Assembly: GCA_018139225.1 (NCBI GenBank)
Contig: JAGSNX010000003.1
Span: 248,001 to 312,000, forward strand
From: Microvirga sp. SRT01
GTDB lineage: Bacteria; Pseudomonadota; Alphaproteobacteria; Sphingomonadales; Sphingomonadaceae
DNA length: 64,000 nucleotides
Direction of reading: 5' to 3'
The position numbers were made by a program, and so were the translations under genes. A model generated the notes under the pieces. That model was given only the letters and a program-made list of their open reading frames with translations, searched no databases and was not told where the DNA came from. Positions 26,294-35,116 of the stretch are shown here, in pieces. Position 1 is the stretch's first letter. Each line of letters begins with the position of its first letter.

Positions 26294-27752
26294 GACGCCG
26301 ACCGCCTTCGTGGAGACGGTCGGTCAGGCCGTGCGCCTCGTCGCGCTCGATCGGGCGGGCGTGCTCGCGGGGCTGCAACCCGGCCTGACGCTGGCGGACG
26401 CGCGCGCACGGGTGCCGGAGCTGGAGGTCTTCCCCAGCGACCCGCACGCCGATCACGAATGGCTGGAACGGCTGGCGGAGGGATGTGCGCGCTACACGCC
26501 GACCGTCGCGCTGGACGCGCCCGACGGGCTGACGCTCGACATCGCCGGTTGCGTGCATGCGTTCGAAGGGGAGCGGCCGCTGGCGGCGGATGTCGAGGGG
26601 CGGCTGGCACGGCGCGGCGTGCTGGTCCGCCACGCGTTCGGCGACACCCCGGAAGTGGCGCGCGCGCTGGCCCGCTATGCCGGTGCGCCCGCCCCGGACG
26701 AGGCGGGGGCGGTGCGGCGGCTGCCGGTGGCGGCGCTGGGGCTGGACGACGACGATAGCGAGGCGCTGCGCCGCGCCGGGCTGAAGACCGTCGGCGACGT
26801 CATGAGCCGCCCGCTCAGCGGTATCGCCGCGCGCTTCGGTGAAGCGGCGGCGACGGCGGTGCGGCGGCTGTCCGGCGACGTGAAAGCGCCGGTCGTGGCG
26901 CGCAAGACGGTCCAGCCGATCGCGGCCGAACGGCGCTTCGCCGAACCCGTGGCGCGTACCGAATATGCGCTGGAGGTGATCGCCGACCTCGCGGGCGAGG
27001 CCATCGACGCGCTGGAGAAACGCCGCGAGGGTGGTCGCCGTTGGGAGGCGAAGCTGTTCCGCGCCGACGGCCAGATCCAGCGGCTGCGCGTCGAGACGGG
27101 CCGCCCGACGCGCGACGTATCGCTGCTGATGCGGCTGTTCGCGGAGCGGATCGACGGGCTCGCCGATCCGCTCGACCCCGGTTTCGGCTATGACCTGATC
27201 CGGCTCGACGTGGTGCTGGCGGAGCGGCTCGACACCAGCCAGTTGCAGCTGGAGGGCGGGGAGACGCGCAAGAGTGTTGGCGGCGGCGATGTCGGCGCGC
27301 TGGTCGACCAATTGTCGACGCGCCTCGGCCGCGATCGCGTCCGGCGCTTTGCGGCGCGCGACAGCCACATCCCCGAACAGGCCGAACTGATGCTGCCCGC
27401 CGCCGCGCCTGCAACCGCGGCAATACCCTGGCCTGAGCCGGAGGCGGGCGAGCCGCCGCTCCGCCCGATCTACCTGTTCGACCCGCCGCAGCCGATCGAA
27501 AGCGTCATGGCGGAGGTGCCGGACGGCCCGCCCGCCCGCTTCCGCTGGCGGCGCACATTGCACGACGTCGCGCGCGCCGAGGGGCCAGAGCGGATCGCGG
27601 GGGAATGGTGGCGACGCCACGACGCCGCGATTCCCACGCGCGACTATTTCCGCATCGAGGACCGGCGCGGGCGGCGCTTCTGGATCTTCCGCCACGGCCT
27701 GTATTCCGAAACGGAGGCCCCGCGCTGGTATCTGCATGGGCTGTTCGCGTGA
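26169..27752 (+). CDS. imuB: ImuB, Y-family DNA-polymerase-like mutasome protein
   Basis: 527 residues from GTG 26169, with GGAG seven bases upstream. The conserved RRYLALVFPWLPIERLR follows at residue 14, so the start cannot be much later. It has the Y-family palm, fingers and little-finger layout, but the catalytic carboxylates are not obvious, as in ImuB generally, where the protein bridges the clamp and DnaE2. The C-terminal ImuB tail (WWRRHDAAIPTRDYFRIEDRRGRRFWIFRHG) is typical. Overlaps imuA by 125 bases. Confidence 0.92.
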   Translation: MKPDTSSPYRPRKRRYLALVFPWLPIERLRATRPHLFVGRDETPTAFVETVGQAVRLVALDRAGVLAGLQPGLTLADARARVPELEVFPSDPHADHEWLERLAEGCARYTPTVALDAPDGLTLDIAGCVHAFEGERPLAADVEGRLARRGVLVRHAFGDTPEVARALARYAGAPAPDEAGAVRRLPVAALGLDDDDSEALRRAGLKTVGDVMSRPLSGIAARFGEAAATAVRRLSGDVKAPVVARKTVQPIAAERRFAEPVARTEYALEVIADLAGEAIDALEKRREGGRRWEAKLFRADGQIQRLRVETGRPTRDVSLLMRLFAERIDGLADPLDPGFGYDLIRLDVVLAERLDTSQLQLEGGETRKSVGGGDVGALVDQLSTRLGRDRVRRFAARDSHIPEQAELMLPAAAPATAAIPWPEPEAGEPPLRPIYLFDPPQPIESVMAEVPDGPPARFRWRRTLHDVARAEGPERIAGEWWRRHDAAIPTRDYFRIEDRRGRRFWIFRHGLYSETEAPRWYLHGLFA

Positions 27753-27823
27753 TGCCGTTCGCCGGGTGCAAGGCCGACAAGACGGGGGTCATGCGGGGCC
27801 GTAGAGGTGTCGGGGGGCGATGA
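27752..27823 (+). CDS. 23-residue coupling ORF between imuB and dnaE2 (speculative)
   Basis: The ATG shares one base with the imuB stop (TGATG), and the TGA overlaps the dnaE2 ATG (ATGA), so the small frame exactly spans the 67-base gap. It would encode MPFAGCKADKTGV followed by an arginine-glycine-rich tail. It may simply let ribosomes travel from imuB to dnaE2, or it may be chance; nothing else supports a product. Confidence 0.3.
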   Translation: MPFAGCKADKTGVMRGRRGVGGR

Positions 27824-30800
27824 CCGCGTTCGCAGACCTCGTCACCGCCACCAGCTTCTCGTTCCTCGACGGGGCGAGCCAGCCCGGCGACATGGTCGCC
27901 CGCTCGGTGGAGCTGAAGCACGCCGGCATCGGCATCGCCGACCGCAACACCGTGGCCGGCGTCGTCCGCGCCTATGACGCGCTGGAGCGCGCACGAAAGG
28001 GGCTGCTCGGCGCGCAACTGCCGCCGCTCGCGTTCAAGCTGGCGGTCGGCGCGCGGCTGGTGTTCGCGGACGGCACACCCGACATCGTCGCCTATCCCGC
28101 CACCCGCCACGGCTGGGGCCGGCTGACGCGGCTGCTGACGACGGGGAATCTGCGATCGGAAAAGGGTGGCTGCATCCTCGGGCTCGGCGACCTCGTGCGC
28201 CACGCCGACGACCTGCTGCTGATCGTCCTCCATCGCTCGACCGAGCGTCCTGCCAGGCCCATGCCCGGCATCCCCCTGCCACCGCGCCGTGCCGATCCCG
28301 GCCTGCCGGCGACGCTCGGCGAACTGTCGAAGGCCGCACCGGGTCGCGTCTGGCTGGGCCTGACGATGCCGCGTGCGGGTCGCGACCGGCGGCGGCTGGC
28401 GCGGCTGGCGGCGGTCGCCGACGCGGCCGGCGTGCCGCTGCTGGCGACCACCGATGCGCTCTATGCGGACCCGGGCGCCCGTCCGCTGCATGATGTCGTC
28501 ACGTGCATTCGGGAGGGCCTGACCGTCCACGCCGCCGGCCGCATCCTCGCCGCCAATGCCGAACGTCATCTGAAACCACCGGAGGAAATGGCGCGCCTGT
28601 TCGCCTTCCGCCCGGATGCCGTTCAGCACAGCGGGATGCTGCTCGACCGTATCGGCTTCGACCTGTCGCAGCTCTCCTACGAATATCCGCACGAACCGGT
28701 GCCGGAGGGCTGGGGCGCGCAGGACTGGCTGGAGCACATCACTTATGCCGCGGCGCTACAGCGGTTTCCCGGCGGTATTCCGGACAAGCTCCAGAAGCTG
28801 CTGGACGAAGAACTGCCGCTGATCGCCAGCCGCAACTACGCGCATTATTTCCTCACCGTCCACGACATCGTTCGCTTCGCCCGCGAAGAGTGCAAACCGC
28901 CGATCCTGTGTCAGGGCCGCGGCTCGGCGGCGAATTCGGCGGTGTGCTGGCTGCTCGGCGTCACCTCGGTCGATCCGATGAAGCACGACCTGCTGTTCTC
29001 GCGCTTCGTGTCGGCGGAGCGCGACGAGCCGCCCGATATCGACATCGATTTCGAACATGAGCGGCGCGAGGAGGTGATGCAGTACATCTACCGCCGCTAC
29101 GGCCGCCACCGCGCCGCGATCGCCGGCACCGTCATCCGCTATCGCTCGCGCAGCACCGTGCGGGAGGTCGGCCGTGCGCTCGGCCTGACGGAGGACGTGA
29201 CGCAGCGCCTGACCAGCACTGTCTGGGGCAGTTTTTCCGACCGGTTCGACGAACGCCGCTTCCACGAAACCGGCTTCGACCTCGCCAATCCGCAGATCGC
29301 GCAGCTGCGCATGATCGTCGACCAGCTGCACAAGTTTCCGCGGCATCTGTCGCAGCATGTCGGCGGCTATGTCCTGACCGAGGGGCGACTGGACGAGACG
29401 GTACCGATCCACAACGGCGCGATGAAGGACCGGACCTTTATCGAATGGGACAAGGACGACATCGACGTCCTGAAGATCATGAAGGTCGACATCCTCGCAC
29501 TCGGCATGCTGACCTGCATCCGCAAGGCGTTCGACCTGATGCGGGGTGCCGACATGGGCGACCACGATCTCGACACGGTGCCGCCCGATGCGCCGGAGGT
29601 GTTCGAGATGCTGTGCGACGGCGACAGCATCGGCGTGTTCCAGGTCGAAAGCCGCGCGCAGATCAACATGCTGCCGCGGCTCAACCCGCGCGAACTCTAC
29701 GATCTGGTGGTGCAGGTGGCGATCGTGCGGCCGGGACCGATCGAGGGCGATATGGTCCACCCCTATCTGCGTCGCCGCGCCGGCAAGGAACTGGTCGAAT
29801 GTCCGTCGCCGTCACCGCCGCACGATCCCGACGAGCTGAAGACGCTGCTCGGCAAAACGTACGGCGTACCGCTGTTTCAGGAACAGGCGATGAAGCTGGC
29901 GATCGTCGCCGCCAGCTTCACGCCCGACGAGGCGAACCGCCTGCGCAAGGCGATGGCGACGTTCCGCCACGTCGGCGGCATGGAGGATTTTCAGGCGAAG
30001 CTGGTCGATGGCATGACCGCGCGCGGTTACACGCGCGAATTCGCCGAGCGCTGTTATCGCCAGATCGAGGGGTTCGGCAGCTACGGCTTCCCCGAAAGCC
30101 ACGCGTTGTCGTTCGCGCGGCTGGTCTATGTCTCGTCGTGGATCAAGTGCCGCTATCCGGCGGTGTTCGGCTGCGCGATCCTGAACTCGCAGCCGATGGG
30201 CTTCTACGCCCCCGCGCAACTCGCCCGCGACGCGATCGAACATGGCGTCGACGTGAAGCCGATCGACGTCAATCACAGCATCTGGGACAACCGGCTCGAA
30301 TCCGGTGCGCCAAGGCCGGTCGCGCGCAACTTCCACCGTCGTCGCATCGGCCCGGATGGTGGCCCGGTCGGTTGGGATGCGGAGGTCCGCGACGATCGCG
30401 ACTTCGCCATCCGCCTCGGCTTCCGTCAGATCGACGGCTTCCGCGAGGATTGGGGGAACGCCATCGCTGCCGCCGCGCCCTATGCGTCGATCGAGGATCT
30501 TGCCCGCCGCGCCGGGCTGCCGTCGCGGGCGTTGAAGCTGCTCGCGGATGCCGATGCGTGCGGCTCGCTGGGGACGGACCGGCGGCAGGCGGGATGGGAG
30601 GTGCGGCGGACGCCGCCGGTGCAGCTCGCCCTGTTCGCCGCCGCCGATGCGCCGGAACTGGGCGTGGAGCCCGATGCGAAGCTGCCCGCGATGCCGTTGT
30701 CCGAACAGGTCGCCGCCGACTACCAGACGACGCGGCTGTCGCTGAAGAACCACCCGATGACCTTCCTGCGCGCGACGTTCGCAGGCGAGGGCATCCTGAC

Positions 30801-31254
30801 CTGCGAACAACTGCGCAACACGAAGGACGGCCGCCGCGCCAGCGTCGCCGGGGTCGTGCTGGTCCGTCAGCGGCCGGGCAAGGGCAATGCCGTCTTCATC
30901 ACCGTGGAGGACGAGAGCGGCGTCGCCAACGCGTTGATGTGGGCGCGCGATTTCGAGGAGCATCGCCGCGCGGTGATGGCGTCGCGGCTGATGGTCCTGC
31001 ACGGCGTCGTCCAGCGCAGCGACGAGGGGGTCGTGCATCTGATGACGTCGCGGGTCGAGGATCGCACCCACGAACTGCGCCGCCTGTCGGAGGATCACCA
31101 GCCGACGATCACCCTGTCGCGCGCCGACGAGTTCATCCGCCCCCAACACCCCCGCGGCCGCGACCCCCGTCACGACCACGCGCCCAGTCACGCCCCCCGC
31201 CACGGCCATCCCCGCGACGTGCGCGTGCTGCCGAAATCGCGGGATTTCCATTAA
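27820..31254 (+). CDS. dnaE2: Error-prone DNA polymerase DnaE2 (ImuC)
   Basis: C-family polymerase for SOS mutagenesis. 1144 residues. The catalytic aspartates lie in PDIDIDFEHERREEV (D406, D408, D410) and VDILALGML (D557). The RGSAANSAVCWLLG nucleotide-binding segment is near residue 367, and the OB/CTD region holds GVVLVRQRPGKGNAVFITVEDE. The PHP domain is degenerate: positions that carry histidines in replicative DnaE read DLVTATSFSFLDG and GIADRN here, so no proofreading by this domain is expected. The tail is rich in His, Arg and Pro and ends VLPKSRDFH. Last gene of the LexA-controlled cassette. Confidence 0.96.
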   Translation: MTAFADLVTATSFSFLDGASQPGDMVARSVELKHAGIGIADRNTVAGVVRAYDALERARKGLLGAQLPPLAFKLAVGARLVFADGTPDIVAYPATRHGWGRLTRLLTTGNLRSEKGGCILGLGDLVRHADDLLLIVLHRSTERPARPMPGIPLPPRRADPGLPATLGELSKAAPGRVWLGLTMPRAGRDRRRLARLAAVADAAGVPLLATTDALYADPGARPLHDVVTCIREGLTVHAAGRILAANAERHLKPPEEMARLFAFRPDAVQHSGMLLDRIGFDLSQLSYEYPHEPVPEGWGAQDWLEHITYAAALQRFPGGIPDKLQKLLDEELPLIASRNYAHYFLTVHDIVRFAREECKPPILCQGRGSAANSAVCWLLGVTSVDPMKHDLLFSRFVSAERDEPPDIDIDFEHERREEVMQYIYRRYGRHRAAIAGTVIRYRSRSTVREVGRALGLTEDVTQRLTSTVWGSFSDRFDERRFHETGFDLANPQIAQLRMIVDQLHKFPRHLSQHVGGYVLTEGRLDETVPIHNGAMKDRTFIEWDKDDIDVLKIMKVDILALGMLTCIRKAFDLMRGADMGDHDLDTVPPDAPEVFEMLCDGDSIGVFQVESRAQINMLPRLNPRELYDLVVQVAIVRPGPIEGDMVHPYLRRRAGKELVECPSPSPPHDPDELKTLLGKTYGVPLFQEQAMKLAIVAASFTPDEANRLRKAMATFRHVGGMEDFQAKLVDGMTARGYTREFAERCYRQIEGFGSYGFPESHALSFARLVYVSSWIKCRYPAVFGCAILNSQPMGFYAPAQLARDAIEHGVDVKPIDVNHSIWDNRLESGAPRPVARNFHRRRIGPDGGPVGWDAEVRDDRDFAIRLGFRQIDGFREDWGNAIAAAAPYASIEDLARRAGLPSRALKLLADADACGSLGTDRRQAGWEVRRTPPVQLALFAAADAPELGVEPDAKLPAMPLSEQVAADYQTTRLSLKNHPMTFLRATFAGEGILTCEQLRNTKDGRRASVAGVVLVRQRPGKGNAVFITVEDESGVANALMWARDFEEHRRAVMASRLMVLHGVVQRSDEGVVHLMTSRVEDRTHELRRLSEDHQPTITLSRADEFIRPQHPRGRDPRHDHAPSHAPRHGHPRDVRVLPKSRDFH

Positions 31255-31277
31255 ATTCGGGAGAACCTTCCACCTCA

Positions 31278-31368
31278 CCACCCCGGCGAAGGCCGGGGTC
31301 CAGCCTCCACGAAGCCGGTGAGACTCACGGCATTGACGGCAACGGGACCCCGGTCGTCGCCGGGGTGG
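31278..31368. repeat. Inverted repeat CCACCCCGGCGA... with two arm-hairpins
   Basis: The left arm 31278-31301 and right arm 31344-31368 are reverse complements with a few mismatches (CCACCCCGGCGAAGGCCGGG against CCACCCCGGCGACGACCGGG when aligned). Each arm is also a hairpin. It dominates the 318-base gap 31255-31572, which has no credible gene. A diverged relative lies at 1261-1347. Confidence 0.75.
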
Positions 31369-31572
31369 ATGGGCCGGAAGGAGTGGGAACGCCCAAAGCT
31401 GTCCTTCACCCGTCCCGTGCGGTAAAGACTCCTCGCACGCCGACACCGAACCAGCGAACAGCCCCATCTGTACGCGATATCCCCCGAGCTTCGGGACCTT
31501 TCACCTCGCTCCCGCTTCCAATCCACCCCCTTCCGCCCCAAATAGCGACCGACACAAGCGAACGGAGATCAC

Positions 31573-32481
31573 GTGGCCACCCTGGGAATGTCGCCTGCCG
31601 AAAAGGATGCGGTCGCCGCCTTCCGCCGCGACGTCGTCGAACCGTCGATGTCGAGCCTCGTCATCATCGATTTCTGGGCAGAGTGGTGCGGCCCCTGCAA
31701 GGCGCTGACGCCGGTGCTGGAAAAGGTCGCCGCCGCCTATGCCGACAAGGGCGTCGTGCTGGCCAAGGTCGATACCGACAAGAACCAGTTCATCGCCGCG
31801 CAATTCCAGATCAAGTCGATCCCGACCGTCTATGCGATGTTCCAGGGGCAACTCGTCGCCGACCTGACGCCGGCCCGCACCGAAAGCGCGCTGCGGACGA
31901 TGCTCGACCAGCTGCTGAAGCAGCTGCCGATCCAGACCGAAGCCGCCGATCAGGAGGCCGAACTGGAGCCGCTGATCGCGATGGGCGAGGATATTCTGGC
32001 CGAGGGCGACGGCGAACGCGCGCTGTCGCTGTTCGACCAGCTGCTCGAAATGGCGCCGGAGCACCCCGCCGTCCTGTCCGGCCGCATCCGCGCGCTGGTC
32101 GCCGCCGGCCGCACCGACGAGGCGCAGGCGGCGGTCGATGCGCTGCCCGTCGACCTGAAGGACCCCGGCCTCGACCGTGCGCGTGCCGCGCTGGCGCTGG
32201 CGCAGACCGCGCAACCGGTGGCGGACTATGCCGCGCTCGCGACCGAGGTTCAGAACAACCCCGACGATCACGAACGTCGCTTCGCGCTTGCGGGCGCGCA
32301 GATGGCGGCGGGCGACCGCGATGCCGCGGCGGACAACCTTCTCTACATCGTCGCCGCCGACCGCGAGTGGAACGACGGGGCGGCGCGCACCCAGTTGCTG
32401 AAGCTGTTCGAAGTCGTCGGCCTGATGGACCCCTGGGTGTCGGCGCAGCGCCGCCGTCTGTCCGCGGTGCTGTTCGGATGA
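31573..32481 (+). CDS. Thioredoxin-domain TPR protein (CnoX/YbbN-like)
   Basis: 302 residues from GTG 31573 with GGAG nearby. An N-terminal thioredoxin fold with the active-site WCGPCK (C39, C42) and the cis-proline region SIPTVYAMFQGQ is followed by four TPR-like helical repeats (ALSLFDQLLEMAPEHPAVLSGRIRALVAAGRTDEAQ). This matches the YbbN/CnoX chaperedoxin family, which protects proteins from oxidation and hands them to GroEL. Unlike E. coli YbbN (SxxC), both cysteines are present, so redox activity is likely. Confidence 0.9.
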   Translation: MATLGMSPAEKDAVAAFRRDVVEPSMSSLVIIDFWAEWCGPCKALTPVLEKVAAAYADKGVVLAKVDTDKNQFIAAQFQIKSIPTVYAMFQGQLVADLTPARTESALRTMLDQLLKQLPIQTEAADQEAELEPLIAMGEDILAEGDGERALSLFDQLLEMAPEHPAVLSGRIRALVAAGRTDEAQAAVDALPVDLKDPGLDRARAALALAQTAQPVADYAALATEVQNNPDDHERRFALAGAQMAAGDRDAAADNLLYIVAADREWNDGAARTQLLKLFEVVGLMDPWVSAQRRRLSAVLFG

Positions 32482-32491
32482 CGGACGCCCG

Positions 32492-33109
32492 ATGACGCGG
32501 CTCTCGATCTTTCCGCTGCCTGGCGCGCTGCTGTTTCCCGACATGCACCTGCCGCTGCACATCTTCGAGCCGCGCTACCGCGCGATGATCTCCGACGCGA
32601 TGGCGCGTGACCGGCGGATCGGCATGATCCAGCCGCGGATCGAGCCGGGCGCGATGTCGGACAAGCCGCCGCTTTATACTACCGGCTGCGTCGGCAAGAT
32701 CGCGGAGGTGGAGGCGCTGGAGGACGGCCGCTACAACGTCATCCTCGAAGGGCTGTCGTTGTTCCGGATCGTCCGCGAACTCGACGCGACGACCGCGTTT
32801 CGCCAGATCGAGGCGGAATTGCTGCCGACGATCGCCGACGACGCGCTCTCGCTCGGCCGGCGATCCTCCCTGGAGATGGAGTCGCGGCGTTTCGCCGACG
32901 CGGCCGGCTATTCGGTGGATTGGGACGCGGTCGGTCGGCTGGACGACCAGAGCCTCGTCAACGGCATCGCCCAGATCGCACCGTTCGACGTCGCCGCGAA
33001 ACAGGCGCTGCTGGAGGCGCCCGATATCGAGCAGCGCGCGGAACTCATCATCCAGCTCATGCAGTTCTTCGGTCGCCATGACGGTGAGGATCGGGTGACG
33101 CTGCAATGA
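32492..33109 (+). CDS. LON substrate-binding-domain protein
   Basis: 205 residues: the N-terminal LON domain alone, without protease or AAA parts. [32 protein letters not shown] and IGMIQPR match the family. Its stop overlaps the Trm112-like gene (ATGA), and it begins 10 bases after the thioredoxin/TPR gene, so the three form an operon. The biological role of such stand-alone LON domains is not established. Confidence 0.88.
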   Translation: MTRLSIFPLPGALLFPDMHLPLHIFEPRYRAMISDAMARDRRIGMIQPRIEPGAMSDKPPLYTTGCVGKIAEVEALEDGRYNVILEGLSLFRIVRELDATTAFRQIEAELLPTIADDALSLGRRSSLEMESRRFADAAGYSVDWDAVGRLDDQSLVNGIAQIAPFDVAAKQALLEAPDIEQRAELIIQLMQFFGRHDGEDRVTLQ

Positions 33110-33279
33110 GCGTGCTCGACCCGTGGCTGCTGGAACGCCTCGTTTGTCCGGTAACGCGGAGGCCGCTGCGCTACGACGAAGCGGCGCACGAACTGGTGTC
33201 GGAGGCGGCGGGGTTGGCCTATCCAATTCGGGACGGCGTGCCCGTGATGCTGGTCGAGGAAGCGCGGGTTCTCGGCTGA
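33106..33279 (+). CDS. Trm112-like small protein
   Basis: 57 residues beginning at the ATG that overlaps the LON-domain stop. [18 protein letters not shown], then [18 protein letters not shown] matches bacterial Trm112-like (YcaR-type) proteins. Only one cysteine of the usual zinc set is kept (C14), so it is of the non-zinc variety. In eukaryotes Trm112 activates methyltransferases; the bacterial partner is unknown. Confidence 0.85.
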   Translation: MSVLDPWLLERLVCPVTRRPLRYDEAAHELVSEAAGLAYPIRDGVPVMLVEEARVLG

Positions 33280-33306
33280 ACCCTCAGCGGTCGCGGTGAT
33301 AGGCCC

Positions 33307-33657
33307 TCAGCCGTCCCGGCGATAGGCGTTACCCATGTCCGCCATCCAGCCCGCTTTCGCCGTGGCGGATACCGCGGCGCGGGGCTTGCGCGCGGCATCC
33401 AGATCGACCGTCGACCGAAATCGCAGCCCGGCCAGTTGCGGCTTGGCCCACATGACGTCGGCGATCAGCCCGTGCAGGCTGCCCATCGCCACCGTCACGA
33501 CATCGCCTGCGGCCAGATCCTGCACATTGTCGACGCACGCCCCCCGCGGCGACAGGTTGCGCACCCGCCGCTCGACGCTGGCGCCGTCCCGCGCAATGGC
33601 GGCACGGATGATGACTCCACTCCGCTTCTCGCGGGTGTCGGATGATGGCTCGGTCAT
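33307..33657 (-). CDS. PilZ-domain protein
   Basis: 116 residues. VRNLSPRGACVD fits the PilZ (D/N)xSxxG element, and the chain then runs through beta-strands ending LAGLRFRSTVDLD. The arginine motif that normally precedes it (RxxxR) is partly present in VERRVR, so c-di-GMP binding is plausible but not certain. Convergent with the Trm112-like gene and 49 bases downstream of the monooxygenase gene on the same strand. Confidence 0.82.
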   Translation of the reverse strand: MTEPSSDTREKRSGVIIRAAIARDGASVERRVRNLSPRGACVDNVQDLAAGDVVTVAMGSLHGLIADVMWAKPQLAGLRFRSTVDLDAARKPRAAVSATAKAGWMADMGNAYRRDG

Positions 33658-33705
33658 CCCGCCGACATAGCCGACGACGGTTAAACTCCGGCTAAATCCG
33701 GCCGT

Positions 33706-34920
33706 TCAGATCATCGCGCCCTGCAACAGCCGCGGCAACTGCCCGCTTTCGCCCCGCGCCTCGGCCATGAACCGCGCCTTCAGCGGCGGCAGCCGGTCGA
33801 CCGCCGAAATCCCGAACCGCCGCACCGCGCTTGCCGCGCGTCCCCGCACCCCGAACAAGCGCGTCAGCCCGTCCGTTGCCGCCGCCACCGCCAGCGTGTC
33901 GAGCCCGCGCCAGCTCTGGTATCGCGCCAACACCTGCGCATCGCCGAGATCGAGGCCCAGCCGCCGCGCCTCCACCAGCACCTCCGCCAGCACCGCGACA
34001 TCCCGGAACCCGAGGTTCAGCCCCTGTCCGGCGATCGGATGGATGCCGTGCCCCGCATCGCCGACCAGCGCCAGCCGCTCCGCCGTGATCGTCCCGGCAT
34101 GATGGAATCCCAGCGGATAGGAAGCACGCGGGCTCGGCGCGGACAGCGTACCGAGGAACCCGCCCATCCGCTTCTCCGCCTCCGCCAGAAACGCGCGGTC
34201 GGACAGCTTCACCAGCCCCGGCCCGTGCGCCGCCGCGACCGACCAGACGATCGCCGAGCGGTGGCCGATCGTATCGTCCGGCAACGGCAGCAACGCGAAC
34301 GGACCCGACGGGTAGAAGATCTCGTAGGCGATATCGCCATGCGGTTGCGCGTGGTGGAACGCCCCCACGATCGCGGCATGATCGTACGACCAGCGCGCGA
34401 CGCGAATGCCCGCCGCCTCCCGCGTGGGTGAATGACGCCCCTCCGCCGCGATCAACAACGGCGCGCGGACGGTGCTGCCGTCGTCCAGCGTCGCGACCAC
34501 CCTCGCAGGGCCGCGCTCGACCTGCGTCGCGCGTGTCTGCATCTTCAACGAGACGTTCTTCGCGTCGCGCGCCGCCTCGAACAGGGTCCGCCGCAGCAGC
34601 CGGTTCTCGTACATCGTCCCCAGCGCGCCGTCGTCGGCATCGGGCACGAAGTCGAGTGCGCCGGGTTTCAGCCCGTCGCTCACGCGGATCTGCCGGATCG
34701 CGCAGCCCTTGCCCGACAATGTCGCGCCGACGCCGATCGCATCGAGCATCCGGTGGCTCGCACTGGCGACCGCCGACGCGCGCCCGTCGAATCCGGGCGC
34801 AAGCATCACGGCGGGATCGGCCGGGTCGACGACCGTGGAAGTCAGGCCATGCGCGTCCAGCGCCAGCGCCAGCGTCGCCCCGACCAGCCCGCCGCCGAGG
34901 ATGATGACATCGTTCTGCAT
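33706..34920 (-). CDS. UbiH/UbiF/COQ6-family FAD monooxygenase
   Basis: 404 residues from ATG 34920 (MQNDVIILGGGLVGATLALAL); an upstream ATG at 34986 is less likely. The FAD-binding GGGLVGATLA is at residues 9-18. A DG motif (VVATLDDGSTVRAPLLIAAEGRHS) and the second FAD motif LVGDAGHGIHPIAGQGLNLGFRD follow in the order of the ubiquinone hydroxylase family. It probably hydroxylates a ubiquinone precursor, but which ring position (UbiH, UbiF or UbiL) cannot be told here. Divergent from ftsK. Confidence 0.87.
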   Translation of the reverse strand: MQNDVIILGGGLVGATLALALDAHGLTSTVVDPADPAVMLAPGFDGRASAVASASHRMLDAIGVGATLSGKGCAIRQIRVSDGLKPGALDFVPDADDGALGTMYENRLLRRTLFEAARDAKNVSLKMQTRATQVERGPARVVATLDDGSTVRAPLLIAAEGRHSPTREAAGIRVARWSYDHAAIVGAFHHAQPHGDIAYEIFYPSGPFALLPLPDDTIGHRSAIVWSVAAAHGPGLVKLSDRAFLAEAEKRMGGFLGTLSAPSPRASYPLGFHHAGTITAERLALVGDAGHGIHPIAGQGLNLGFRDVAVLAEVLVEARRLGLDLGDAQVLARYQSWRGLDTLAVAAATDGLTRLFGVRGRAASAVRRFGISAVDRLPPLKARFMAEARGESGQLPRLLQGAMI

Positions 34921-35116
34921 GTGAAGGGTCTTACCCGCGCTGGCCGCACCGGCCCAAGCGCCAAATGCGGCAGGAGGGACATACATCGTCGCGACGCACT
35001 GCCGCGATCTTGGGCGGCCCGGGAACAGGACGGCAACGCCAGCTTGACGAGGTTAACGCGAAAGCCGATGATTTCCGCCGGGCAATCTACGAACATACTG
35101 ACGGGGAACGAAGGCG

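Noticed and set aside
29445..32495. 1016-codon open frame overlapping dnaE2 and the next gene
   Set aside because: Arg/Gly/Pro-rich shadow of dnaE2 in another frame, a usual effect of high GC; dnaE2 carries the conserved motifs.
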